From positions 1 through 64,000 of the forward strand of contig NZ_JAUSST010000008.1 of NCBI RefSeq assembly GCF_030812415.1: 64,000 nt of DNA. The letters are read 5' to 3'. Both the position numbers and the translations under genes were made by a program. This DNA is from Paenibacillus harenae (GTDB taxonomy: Bacteria > Bacillota > Bacilli > Paenibacillales > Paenibacillaceae). The notes under the pieces are model-generated. The model made no database searches and had not been told where the DNA came from. It saw nothing but the letters and a program-made list of their open reading frames with translations. Shown here in pieces: positions 51,982 to 60,306 of the stretch (within the stretch, counting starts at the first letter, position 1; every line of letters starts with the position of its first letter).

Positions 51982-52808
51982 CCAAAGGATTACGCTTAAC
52001 GCTTAGCTATCTGTTTCTTATCGTGATTGCGGTCTGCTGCATTTATCCTGCTCTTTGGGTACTCGTTTCTTCCGTTAGACCGGGCACATCGTTATACAGC
52101 GCCACGTTTTTTCCGAAGACGATTACGTTCGACCATTACTACGAGCTATTCCATTCGAAAGTGTTCCAGTACGACAGGTGGTATCTGAATACCTTGAAGA
52201 TTGCTACGTTGTCGATGATCTTCTCGACCTTGCTGTCCACGGTCAGTATGTATGCGTTGTCTCGCTTCCGCTTCAAAGGCAGACAGACAATCCTATCTAC
52301 AATACTTGTACTTGGCATGTTTCCGGGATTCATGAGCCTTATTCCCGTCTACATTTTCTTGCTGCAGCTTAATCTGCTCGATACGCATGCAGCCATCATC
52401 ATCGTTTATGCGGCTGGCGCAGTATTGTTCAACGGCTTTGTTATCAAAGGCTTCTTCGATACAATCCCGCGCAGCTTGGACGAATCGGCACGTATCGACG
52501 GTGCTAGTCATCTGCAAATCTTTTACCGGATCATGCTGCCGCTAGGACGTCCGATCCTGATCTACGTCGCGCTTACAACTTTCGCTGGAGCGTGGGTTGA
52601 CTTTATTTTTGCAAACTTGGTCCTGCGCACGAAGGAGAAATGGACGCTAGCGGTCGGCATGTGGGACTTAGTCAATTCTTATCAAAACAGCAACTTTACC
52701 ATGTTCGCCGCCGGCGCCGTACTCATTGCCGTTCCGATTACGCTGCTGTTCGTGCTGTTGCAACGGTTCCTCGTGCAGGGCCTTACATCGGGCGCTTCGA
52801 AAGGGTGA
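51978..52808 (+). CDS. mdxG: Maltodextrin ABC transporter permease (MdxG/MalG type)
   Basis: A 276-residue permease pairing with MdxF. ILVLGMFPGFMSLIPVYIFLLQLNLLDTHAAIIIVYAA and the EAA loop DESARIDGASHLQIFYRIMLPLGRPI are typical of MalG. Six helices. Translation is coupled to mdxF by the ATGA overlap; GAGGAGG is 12 bases upstream of the ATG. The amylase gene follows 4 bp later. Confidence 0.93.
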   Translation: MTKGLRLTLSYLFLIVIAVCCIYPALWVLVSSVRPGTSLYSATFFPKTITFDHYYELFHSKVFQYDRWYLNTLKIATLSMIFSTLLSTVSMYALSRFRFKGRQTILSTILVLGMFPGFMSLIPVYIFLLQLNLLDTHAAIIIVYAAGAVLFNGFVIKGFFDTIPRSLDESARIDGASHLQIFYRIMLPLGRPILIYVALTTFAGAWVDFIFANLVLRTKEKWTLAVGMWDLVNSYQNSNFTMFAAGAVLIAVPITLLFVLLQRFLVQGLTSGASKG

Positions 52809-52812
52809 CGAT

Positions 52813-54447
52813 ATGAGAAAGGTATGGAGAAGGGAAAAAGGGCTGCGGCTTGCCGCGGCTTTTCTGCTGACGATCGTCTTGATGGCAACAGGCTGTTCGA
52901 ACGATCCATCCGAAACGGCTAACCCTGCCACAGTTCCGCCTGCGCAGGTAGAGCATGCCGTTGATGAGCAGCCTGGGACCGTGTTCTACGAAATATTTGT
53001 CCGCTCGTTCTACGATACGAACGACGACGGTATTGGCGATCTGAATGGCGTGACCGCCAAGCTCGATTATTTGCAGGAACTGGGTGTTGGAGGCATATGG
53101 TTGATGCCGATCAACGCTTCTCCAAGCTATCACGGTTATGACACGACGGATTATTATGCAATTAATTCCGATTATGGAACGCTTGACGATTTGAAAAACC
53201 TAATCGCCGAAGCGCATAAGCGCGACATCAAAGTCATTATGGATCTGGTCGTCAACCATACGAGCAGCGAACATCCTTGGTTCAAAGAAGCGCTCACCGA
53301 TCCAGCTAGCCCTTACCGTAACTGGTATCAGATTGTGCCGAAGGACGAGAAGGTCAAAGCGGATGGAGCGGTAGGTGGCAATCCGTGGCATGAGTCGGGG
53401 GAGGATAAGTATTTGGGCGTTTTCTGGGGAGGCATGCCCGATCTGAACTTCGATGAACCGAATGTCCGCGAGGAAATGGCGAAGATTGGTCGGTATTGGC
53501 TGGAGCAAGGAGTGGATGGCTTCCGGCTTGATGCTGCCAAGCATATATACGGCGACTTCTCGTCGACGATGAGCTCGCCGGAAATACAGGCAGCCAATCA
53601 ATTGTGGTGGCAACATTTCCGCTCTGGCTTGAACGAAGTAAATGCCGATGCATATTTAATCGGTGAAGTATGGGATTCCATATCGGTTATAGCGCCATAC
53701 TTCGATAAGGCGTTTAATTCCGCCTTTCACTTCGACTTAGCCGGACGGATGCTTGGCGCCGTGGCGAACGAGCGGGACGCTGACTTCGGCTTCTCGCTGG
53801 CGAGAGCATACAGCATCTATGAGAAATCATCGGGAGGAACCTTTGTCGATGCGCCCTTCCTTAGCAATCACGATCAGAATCGCACGATGAGCGTCTTGAA
53901 CGGCAACATCTCGCAGGCGAAGATGGCTGCAGCTATATTGTTGACCCTCCCCGGCAACCCGTATATCTATTACGGCGAGGAGCTAGGCATGAAGGGCGCT
54001 AAGCCAGATGAACTTATTCGCGAGCCGATGCTCTGGTATAGCGACCCGAAAGGCGGGGAGGGGCAGACAACATGGGAAGCATCCGAGCATAACGCTGCAG
54101 CAGATGCTGTTTCCGTAGAGGAGCAGGAAGCAGATGAGCAATCGATGCTGAGCCACTATCGCAGACTTATGAAGTGGCGAAACGAAGAGGCTTCCTTACG
54201 CGATGGCACCATCGCCGAATATGCGCTTGATTCCGCAAACACGAGCTTAAGCCTATACATCCGCGTTACGAAGAAGGAACGTGTTCTTGTCGTACACAAC
54301 TTGTCGAACGAATCCCAATCAGCGAAGCTTGCGTCATCGGAAAGATTCGGCGTATTCACAACTGTCGCACACCAGACCGACTCCAACACGAAGCTGAGCA
54401 ACGACACGTTATCCATTCCGGCATACAGCACGGTCATTCTAAAATAA
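52813..54447 (+). CDS. Lipoprotein alpha-amylase (GH13)
   Basis: A 544-residue surface enzyme that cuts starch or maltodextrin before import. Lipobox MATGC (Cys 28) anchors it outside the membrane. The GH13 barrel has DLVVNHTS (region I), GFRLDAAKHI with nucleophile D240, LIGEVWD with acid E285 and FLSNHDQNR with D354. It has a short C-terminal beta domain. Four bp after mdxG; GGGTGACG precedes the ATG at 52813. Such a lipoprotein amylase feeding an adjacent importer is known in Bacillota. It is last in the operon and followed by a terminator. Confidence 0.94.
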   Translation: MRKVWRREKGLRLAAAFLLTIVLMATGCSNDPSETANPATVPPAQVEHAVDEQPGTVFYEIFVRSFYDTNDDGIGDLNGVTAKLDYLQELGVGGIWLMPINASPSYHGYDTTDYYAINSDYGTLDDLKNLIAEAHKRDIKVIMDLVVNHTSSEHPWFKEALTDPASPYRNWYQIVPKDEKVKADGAVGGNPWHESGEDKYLGVFWGGMPDLNFDEPNVREEMAKIGRYWLEQGVDGFRLDAAKHIYGDFSSTMSSPEIQAANQLWWQHFRSGLNEVNADAYLIGEVWDSISVIAPYFDKAFNSAFHFDLAGRMLGAVANERDADFGFSLARAYSIYEKSSGGTFVDAPFLSNHDQNRTMSVLNGNISQAKMAAAILLTLPGNPYIYYGEELGMKGAKPDELIREPMLWYSDPKGGEGQTTWEASEHNAAADAVSVEEQEADEQSMLSHYRRLMKWRNEEASLRDGTIAEYALDSANTSLSLYIRVTKKERVLVVHNLSNESQSAKLASSERFGVFTTVAHQTDSNTKLSNDTLSIPAYSTVILK

Positions 54448-54493
54448 GCAAGCTCAATAATCCGCCCACCTGCCCTGCGGGCCTAACATCCGA

Positions 54494-54536
54494 CAGGGAA
54501 CTGCTCCTCAATGTGGAGGAGTCGTTCCCTATTTCC
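54494..54536 (+). terminator. Terminator after the maltodextrin operon
   Basis: AGGGAAC and GTTCCCT flank an inner CTCCTC / GAGGAG stem around a 6-base loop, followed by ATTTCC. Confidence 0.83.
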
Positions 54537-54616
54537 ATCAACGCGAGATCGTCGCCAAGGAAAACGAAAACGTACTAAATAACTCCTCTAAGTTCCGATC
54601 CCACTTAACCTTTTAT

Positions 54617-54650
54617 GGCCTTTATCACACTCTCCCTCTAACTCAGAAAA
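54617..54650 (-). repeat. Dispersed repeat C, left outer copy (reversed)
   Basis: Reads on the minus strand as TTCTGAGTTAGAGGGAG followed by AGTGTGATAAAGG. With the copy at 54879 it mirrors the two forward copies on the other side of the transposase-like gene. Confidence 0.8.
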
Positions 54651-54878
54651 CCGAGCCTAATAGCATACCTTCGTCATTCGCCGTGAATGCTTATGACTTA
54701 GCCTTTTCACTGTTTAGACTAGTGTTGCAATATACTGTTGCACTAGCCTTACAGTGTATTTCTTATTCTGTATGCTTTATGCCTTAGGCTGGATGTCTTA
54801 TGCCTTACCCCCCTTACCCCTAACACCGTATGCTTTTTGGCTTTCACAGCATGCCTTATGCTTTATACTTTTCGCGTC

Positions 54879-54909
54879 TTTATCACACCCTCCCCTTAAC
54901 TCAGGAAAG
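54879..54909 (-). repeat. Dispersed repeat C, left inner copy (reversed)
   Basis: On the minus strand reads CCTGAGTTAAGGGGAG followed by GGTGTGATAAAG; slightly more diverged than the other copies. Confidence 0.75.
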
Positions 54910-54961
54910 AAACATAGCTCAAGAACCACCGGACTAAGCTGGAGAGCTGGAACAAAAATGC

Positions 54962-55001
54962 AAAGAAGCAAAGAAGCAAAGAAGCAAAGAAGCAAAGAAG
55001 C
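54962..55001. repeat. Five tandem copies of AAAGAAGC
   Basis: Five perfect 8-bp units, followed by a decayed one (GAAGATGC). An 8-bp unit is not a multiple of three, so it does not indicate coding. A likely slippage site. Confidence 0.9.
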
Positions 55002-55037
55002 GAAGATGCAAGTAGCAAAGATGAAAGATTTAGAGGT

Positions 55038-55931
55038 TTACATGGCCCATTTCAATAGAGAATTTGAGTATGCCAAGTCCTTTGCTAAATTTGGAGTAAG
55101 TGAGTGTCCTAACAGCAGCTCAAAAGATTGGGATGGAGTGAGGTGTTTTGTATTTATTCGAAAACAGTATTCATCCATATAAGACTGTGCCATGGACGCA
55201 CTGATGCCATGAAAAGTATCATTCATCCATTGAAAGGCTGCAGGGGCAAATTGTCGAAGCTGTGGATGACTGCCCCAAGGGATAATAGGTTTGCGAATGA
55301 TGTCAATGTGAGTAGCTGCAGGGTCAATATGGGTATCCCTAAATTCGTCCTCGGCTGCTTGGGATAAAGGTTTTCTAGGGTCTAGTTGGGTAGGGGCGAG
55401 CTTAATTTTGTAGTAGGAAGGTCCAGTAGATGATTTCGTACGGCCAACGATGACAGACTGCTCGCGTTGCAACGTCTCGGTAGAGTGGAAAATACGCCGC
55501 GTATAAATGTCGGGCTTCGCTTCGATATGCCCGGAAAGAAGGATCGTGTGATCTAGGTCGGTGATGGTTCGGCGAACTTTGTTAAGCATGCTCCAAGCTG
55601 TTTTGTATGTGACAGCAATGAGCTTGGCCAGATGGACGGCATTAATGCTCGTTTTGCAAGCAGAGACGATATACATAACAAGCAGCCATTTGTGCAGCGG
55701 GGTTCTGCTTTTGTCCATAATCGAACCGGCAGTAAGCGACGTTTGGTGACCGCACTTCCGGCATTCGTATAGTGGTAATCTGCGTGTGTTAATGATATAA
55801 AAAGCTGCGCAGGCACAGCGCGGGCAGTGATAACCAGTAGGCCACTTCATCCGGAATACAAGGGGAATGCAGTCTGATTCGTTGGCATATTGCTTTTGGA
55901 ACTGTTCAATATTTACCTTCAACGATATCAC
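55038..55931 (-). CDS. IS1595/ISXO2-like transposase, catalytic residues apparently lost
   Basis: A 297-residue full-length frame. N-terminal Zn ribbon: HCPRCACAAFYIINTRRLPLYECRKCGHQTSLTAGSIMDK, as in IS1595 transposases, then WLLVMYIVSACKTSINAVHLAKLIAVTYKTAWSMLNKVR. The DDE core is abnormal: where VEVDETYVGG is expected it reads IEAKPDIYTRR, and the DGW and HTN-x2-E segments are not found, although GISASMAQSYMDEYCFRIN keeps the C-terminal pattern. So it is probably inactive or repurposed. GTG 55931 is a possible start, TTG 55922 has better spacing to GAGGGAA. Confidence 0.8.
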   Translation of the reverse strand: MISLKVNIEQFQKQYANESDCIPLVFRMKWPTGYHCPRCACAAFYIINTRRLPLYECRKCGHQTSLTAGSIMDKSRTPLHKWLLVMYIVSACKTSINAVHLAKLIAVTYKTAWSMLNKVRRTITDLDHTILLSGHIEAKPDIYTRRIFHSTETLQREQSVIVGRTKSSTGPSYYKIKLAPTQLDPRKPLSQAAEDEFRDTHIDPAATHIDIIRKPIIPWGSHPQLRQFAPAAFQWMNDTFHGISASMAQSYMDEYCFRINTKHLTPSQSFELLLGHSLTPNLAKDLAYSNSLLKWAM

Positions 55932-55951
55932 TTCCCTCTATGAAGAAATAG

Positions 55952-55963
55952 GAACATTTGTTC
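55952..55963. promoter_or_regulatory. LexA-like palindrome upstream of the transposase-like gene
   Basis: GAACATTTGTTC has the GAAC-N4-GTTC core of Gram-positive LexA sites, but the flanking C and G of the full CGAAC-N4-GTTCG consensus are not kept. It lies 21 bp before the transposase-like start. Confidence 0.35.
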
Positions 55964-56023
55964 TTATTTAAGAATAACAGATGTTGGGGCTAAGATCAAT
56001 TTTTTTTAGAAGATAAGCTGGTG

Positions 56024-56067
56024 AATGATGATTTCTGAGCAGACGGGAGAGTGTGATAAAGGGAAAA
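56024..56067 (+). repeat. Dispersed repeat C, right inner copy (forward)
   Basis: AATGATGATTTCTGAGCAGA then CGGGAGAGTGTGATAAAGGG. It differs from the copy at 56224 at only a few positions over 44 bp. Confidence 0.85.
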
Positions 56068-56567
56068 AAGGGGTAACAAACCTTCAGGCTTTGAGAAGTA
56101 TGATGGGAAGGGAGCTAAGGCATAGATCTGAAGGTGCGGATAAGTAGGTTTTGGATGATGCTAGGGATTGAGCTGTGTTCGAGGGGATGTATGATGATTG
56201 ACTACTGATTGGATAAAACACTAAATGATGAATTCTGAGCAGAGGGGAGAGTGTGATAAAGGGAAAAGGCGACACCTTCAATTTTGAGAAATGAATGGGA
56301 GGGGGGAAGCTGGGGTAAGAATATGGAGGTGCTATGTTCAGGTGTTAGATGAAGTTGGTAGAAACCCGGTGTGCAGGAGTGATTGGAGTTAAGAAGAGAA
56401 TCGGAATGAGACAAGATGAGATAAAGATAAACGCGAGGGGATAAATGGGAGGAGATGAGACGAGATGAGACTGGATGAGATGAGCGGTGAGGGAAGTAAA
56501 TGAGGAGCTCCTTACAGTTGGGCACGATGCCAAATGAAGGAGCTCAGCATGGTGGGCGCTACTGAAC
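56068..56567. other. Purine-rich intergenic region, no gene seen
   Basis: No supported gene. It includes one family-C repeat, a purine-rich run of GAGATGAGAC-like words at about 56395-56500 and a hairpin at 56501-56545 (GAGCTCCTT / AAGGAGCTC) that could end the neopullulanase transcript on the minus strand. Confidence 0.6.
56224..56267 (+). repeat. Dispersed repeat C, right outer copy (forward)
   Basis: AATGATGAATTCTGAGCAGA then GGGGAGAGTGTGATAAAGGG; nearly identical to the copy 200 bp to its left. Confidence 0.85.
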
Positions 56568-58355
56568 TTAAGTGATTTGTTTGAAAATACGATAGCCGTA
56601 GCCTGGAAGAGTGAGTTTGAATTGGCCGTTAGCAATGCTGGAGTCAGCAACTGTTGAATTAGCGTCGATGCTGGACAGAAGAGTCATCCAGTTTGTTCGG
56701 GAAGACAATGCTTCGTTATCAAAAGAGAGGCTTAGATCGGCTGCTTCGGCGCGGGCATTCATTGCGATAAGCAACCGTTCATTGCCATCTCGGCGCTCGT
56801 AGACGAGGGTGCCGTCCGCCGAACCGATATGGACGAAACGGATGTCCGTGCTGCGAAGGGCGCGATGCTCAAGGCGCAAGTGAATGGCCTGCGTATAAAA
56901 ATCCAGCAGGTCGATGTTCTGCTCATCGCTTTCCCAAACCATGCATTTGCGGCAACCAGGATCACCTCCGCCGTTCATGCCTACCTCGTCGCCGTAATAG
57001 ATGCATGGCGTCCCCGGGTACGTGAGCTGGAATAGGGCAGCAAGTTTCAGGGCATCCGTGTTATCGTCGCAAATCGTTAAAAGACGCGGTGTATCATGGC
57101 TATCCAATAGGTTAAACGCGGTTTCCGTCACCTGTTGCGGATAGGCGGCGAGCTGCTTACCGATTGACGCGGCGAAAGCGTCGGCATCGATGGTCCGATA
57201 GGCAAAAAAATCAAGCACGGCGTTCGTGAACGGATAGTTCATGACGGCATCGAATTGATCGCCTTGAAGCCAAGCAATTGCATCATGCCAGATCTCGCCT
57301 AATGTATAGGCTTCAGGATTTACTTCCTTGACCGTCTTGCGGAATTCGCGCCAAAACTGATGGTCGACTTCGTTAGCCACGTCCAGCCGCCAGCCGTCTA
57401 TGCCAATCTCTTCAAGCCAGTATCTAGCAACCTCGAATAAATATTTTTTAACTTCAGGATGCTCCGTGTTCAGCTTTGGCATCAAAGGTTCAAAAGCGAA
57501 TGTTTCGTAGGTTGGAATGCCATCAATTACTTGTAGCGGCCATTCCCGAACGTGGAACCAGTCTGCGTACTTCGATTGCTGCCCGTTTGCAAGAGCGTCT
57601 ACGAATGGCTGGAATGTTCGGCCGGAATGATTGAAGACGGCATCAAGCAGCACGCGAATGCCGCGCTCGTGGCATATGTCGACAAGCTCCTTCAGCTTCG
57701 CATTCGTTCCAAAGTGGGGATCGACCTTCAAATAGTCGCGCGTATCGTATTTATGATTGGTCGTCGCCTCGAAGACAGGCGTGAAATAGATGGCGTTTAC
57801 GCCAAGCTTGGCAATGTGATCCAAGTGGTCGATAACGCCCTGCAGGTCGCCGCCGAAGAAATTCGTTGGCGTCGGCTCGGTGCTCCCCCACGGCAGTACT
57901 TGGTCAGGATCGATGGAAGGATCGCCGTTCGCGAACCTCTCCGGAAATATTTGATAGAAGACGGCGTCCTTCACCCACGCAGGCGGTGAGAACACGTCGA
58001 CAGGATTTATATAAGGGAAATCGAAGAAAGAGTCCGGATTGTCCGGCACGGTTAGCTCAAAGCCTCTATCGCTAAGTAAAATGGATTCGCTGCCGCTTAT
58101 AAGTTGGAAGGCATAACGAAGTCTGCGGTAGGGAGGGATTACGGCTGTCTCCCAATAGTCAAACAAAGCGTCGGACGACAAAATCTTCATCTGGACAGTT
58201 GTTTTGGTGTGCTTCCAGGCATACTTGTCCCCGACAATGGCTTGGACCGAATCGATGTCGTCCTTCTTCGTGCGGATTCTAAGATGAAGCGTCTTTCCGT
58301 CGTAAGCATAAGCCCAGTTCTGTTTGGGCCGGTGATATACGGCTTCCAATAGCAT
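56568..58355 (-). CDS. Neopullulanase/cyclomaltodextrinase-type GH13 enzyme
   Basis: A 595-residue cytosolic GH13 (subfamily 20 type). The N-terminal beta domain (1-125), [20 protein letters not shown], is the CBM34 used for dimerisation. The barrel has [38 protein letters not shown] with nucleophile D325, TLGEIWHD with E354 and [11 protein letters not shown] with D421; [15 protein letters not shown] follows. It splits cyclodextrins, pullulan and maltodextrins, completing intracellular breakdown with the GH15 enzyme. ATG at 58355 is favoured with AAGGAG 11 bases upstream; ATG 58364 is only 2 bases from it. No operator seen upstream. Confidence 0.94.
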   Translation of the reverse strand: MLLEAVYHRPKQNWAYAYDGKTLHLRIRTKKDDIDSVQAIVGDKYAWKHTKTTVQMKILSSDALFDYWETAVIPPYRRLRYAFQLISGSESILLSDRGFELTVPDNPDSFFDFPYINPVDVFSPPAWVKDAVFYQIFPERFANGDPSIDPDQVLPWGSTEPTPTNFFGGDLQGVIDHLDHIAKLGVNAIYFTPVFEATTNHKYDTRDYLKVDPHFGTNAKLKELVDICHERGIRVLLDAVFNHSGRTFQPFVDALANGQQSKYADWFHVREWPLQVIDGIPTYETFAFEPLMPKLNTEHPEVKKYLFEVARYWLEEIGIDGWRLDVANEVDHQFWREFRKTVKEVNPEAYTLGEIWHDAIAWLQGDQFDAVMNYPFTNAVLDFFAYRTIDADAFAASIGKQLAAYPQQVTETAFNLLDSHDTPRLLTICDDNTDALKLAALFQLTYPGTPCIYYGDEVGMNGGGDPGCRKCMVWESDEQNIDLLDFYTQAIHLRLEHRALRSTDIRFVHIGSADGTLVYERRDGNERLLIAMNARAEAADLSLSFDNEALSSRTNWMTLLSSIDANSTVADSSIANGQFKLTLPGYGYRIFKQIT

Positions 58356-58408
58356 GCCTTTCATCGCTCCTTCAACGATTGTTGGTAATTGAAATAGAGA
58401 TAAACATG

Positions 58409-58455
58409 AAAAAGGTACAACCTCTGCTTATACAGCCGAGGTTGTACCTTTTTCC
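58409..58455. terminator. Strong hairpin with bidirectional tracts
   Basis: AAAAAGGTACAACCTC pairs with GAGGTTGTACCTTTTT around a 15-base loop. It lies upstream of the neopullulanase start on the minus strand and downstream of trxB, whose transcript it would end. Confidence 0.87.
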
Positions 58456-58551
58456 TAAAATAGGATGCGGTAGCATTGCCTTTATATTTTATCTCTCAAC
58501 GCTTTAATTATACATAATTTGTACGATTCGTACTAGTGAAATAAGAAAATC

Positions 58552-59493
58552 TTAAGAATTGACGGTTTCGTGAGTGAGCGATTCCAAGTATCTCTCGCAA
58601 TCCAGTGCCGCCATGCAGCCGCTGCCTGCTGCCGTAATCGCTTGGCGGTAGTTGCGGTCTTGTACGTCGCCGCAAGCGTAAACGCCAGGGATGTTCGTCT
58701 CGGAAGTGCCAGGCTTCACGATAATGTAGCCTTGCTCATCCGTATCGATTTGGCCGCCCAGGAAGCCGGTGTTCGGCGTATGGCCGATCGTAACAAACAG
58801 GCCGTCCGTCTCGAGCAGCTCTTCTTGGCCCGTCTCGTTATTGAGCACTTTAAGGCCTTGAAGGCCCATGCCGTTCGCCACGACTTCAACCGGCGTACGG
58901 TTCAAGCTCCATACGATTTTATCGTTGGCGCGCGCGCGGTCTTGCATGATTTTCGAAGCGCGAAGCTCATCGCGGCGGTGAACCAGGCGAACCTCGGAAG
59001 CGAAGCGAGTCAGGAACACCGCTTCCTCCATAGCGGAATCGCCGCCGCCGACAACGATGATTTTTTTACCGCGGAAGAAGAAGCCGTCGCATGTAGCGCA
59101 AGTGCTGACGCCGCGTCCGATATTTTCTTGCTCGCCCGGAATGCCCAGGTATTTCGCGGATGCGCCCGTGGAGATGATGATGGACTCCGCTTGCATCTGT
59201 CCGATTCCTTCTACGTCAAGCGTGTAAGGGCGTTTGCTGAAGTCGACGCTCTTTACGGATCCAGTCTTAAACGTTGCGCCGAAGCGCTGTGCTTGTTTGC
59301 GCATGTTGGACATCAGCTCGCTGCCAAGAATGCCTTCAGGGAAACCCGGGAAATTCTCGACCTCTGTCGTTGTCGTCAATTGGCCGCCTGGCTGCCAGCC
59401 TTCAATTACGAGCGGCTCCATGTTGGCGCGTGCTAAATAGATAGCTGCCGTTAATCCGGCAGGTCCTGTACCGATAATAATTGTTTTATGCAT
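58552..59493 (-). CDS. trxB: Thioredoxin reductase
   Basis: A 313-residue NADPH-dependent flavoenzyme that recycles thioredoxin. N-terminal FAD site IIIGTGPAGLTAAIYLARA, redox disulfide C132-A-T-C135 in STCATCDGFFFRG, NADPH site VVGGGDSAMEEAVFL and the C-terminal GVYACGDVQDRNYRQAITAAGSG. Length is normal. AGGAGG precedes the ATG at 59493. Transcribed alone toward the terminator at 58409. Complements the bacillithiol genes at 1.7-2.7 kb in thiol homeostasis. Confidence 0.97.
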   Translation of the reverse strand: MHKTIIIGTGPAGLTAAIYLARANMEPLVIEGWQPGGQLTTTTEVENFPGFPEGILGSELMSNMRKQAQRFGATFKTGSVKSVDFSKRPYTLDVEGIGQMQAESIIISTGASAKYLGIPGEQENIGRGVSTCATCDGFFFRGKKIIVVGGGDSAMEEAVFLTRFASEVRLVHRRDELRASKIMQDRARANDKIVWSLNRTPVEVVANGMGLQGLKVLNNETGQEELLETDGLFVTIGHTPNTGFLGGQIDTDEQGYIIVKPGTSETNIPGVYACGDVQDRNYRQAITAAGSGCMAALDCERYLESLTHETVNS

Positions 59494-59631
59494 AGTCGTG
59501 ATCCTCCTGTATTAAATCTTAATTTAAAATTATTATAAACTGTAACCAATGTCAATACCGTTCATCTAACGTTCATGTTCATGTAGTATGATGACTATGA
59601 CATACTGGCAATCGGATGGGGGGGATTGGCT

Positions 59632-60306
59632 ATGCCCAAAATAGTTGTAGCGGACGACGACGCGAATATTCGCGAGCTTGTCGGTCTTTTTTTGAAACGG
59701 GAAGGGTTTCAGATCATTGAGGCGGTCGACGGCGTTGATGCATTCGATAAGCTGGAAGCCGTGAAGCCGGATATGGCCATTATTGATATTATGATGCCGC
59801 GAATGGATGGATGGGCACTGTGCGCAGCGCTGCGCGAGAGCTATGATATACCGCTTCTTATGCTGACGGCCAAAGGGGAGACGACGCATAAGGTAAAGGG
59901 CTTCGAGCTCGGTGCGGACGATTATATGGTGAAACCGTTCGACCCGCCGGAGCTTGTGGCGCGCGTGAAGGCGCTGCTGAAGCGGTATCGCATTGCGTCG
60001 TCCCATTCGGTGGAGTTCGGCGGCGTTACGATGAACCAAGCGGACTTTCAGATGAGCGCAAGCGGCGAGAAGATTACGCTCCCGCCGAAGGAGTTCGAGC
60101 TGTTGTTCAAGCTGGCAAGCTACCCGGGCAAAACATTTTCCAGAGATCAATTGATCGAGCAAATATGGGGGATGGATTACGCGGGGGATGAACGAACAGT
60201 CGATGTACATATTAAAAGGTTGCGTGACCGTTTTCCTGAGGAGAAATATCGGTTCCGCATTGTGACCATTCGCGGTCTCGGTTATCGATTGGAGGAATGC
60301 GGATAA
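59632..60306 (+). CDS. OmpR-family response regulator
   Basis: A 224-residue regulator. Receiver with DDD at 8-10, phospho-acceptor D52 in IIDIMMPRMDG, LTAKGE and KPFDPPELVARV. The winged-helix effector has LPPKEFELLFKLASYPGKTFSRDQLIEQIWG and DERTVDVHIKRLRDRF. ATG at 59632 has an uninterrupted G-run 8 bases upstream; TTG 59626 overlaps it. It overlaps the kinase gene by one base (TAATG). Confidence 0.94.
   Translation: MPKIVVADDDANIRELVGLFLKREGFQIIEAVDGVDAFDKLEAVKPDMAIIDIMMPRMDGWALCAALRESYDIPLLMLTAKGETTHKVKGFELGADDYMVKPFDPPELVARVKALLKRYRIASSHSVEFGGVTMNQADFQMSASGEKITLPPKEFELLFKLASYPGKTFSRDQLIEQIWGMDYAGDERTVDVHIKRLRDRFPEEKYRFRIVTIRGLGYRLEECG

Larger units (their letters stand above)
54537..55037. 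other. Intergenic region with repeats, no gene seen
   Basis: This 500-bp stretch holds two reversed family-C repeats (54617, 54879), a degenerate run of TATGCCTTA/TATGCTTTA words at about 54770-54870 and an 8-bp tandem repeat. A frame across it (54754-55182) is low in coding character and crosses the transposase-like gene. Confidence 0.6.

Noticed and set aside
54754-55182. 142-codon frame over the tandem repeat
   Set aside because: Composed of low-complexity and repeat DNA, with no ribosome site, and overlapping the better-supported transposase-like gene on the other strand.
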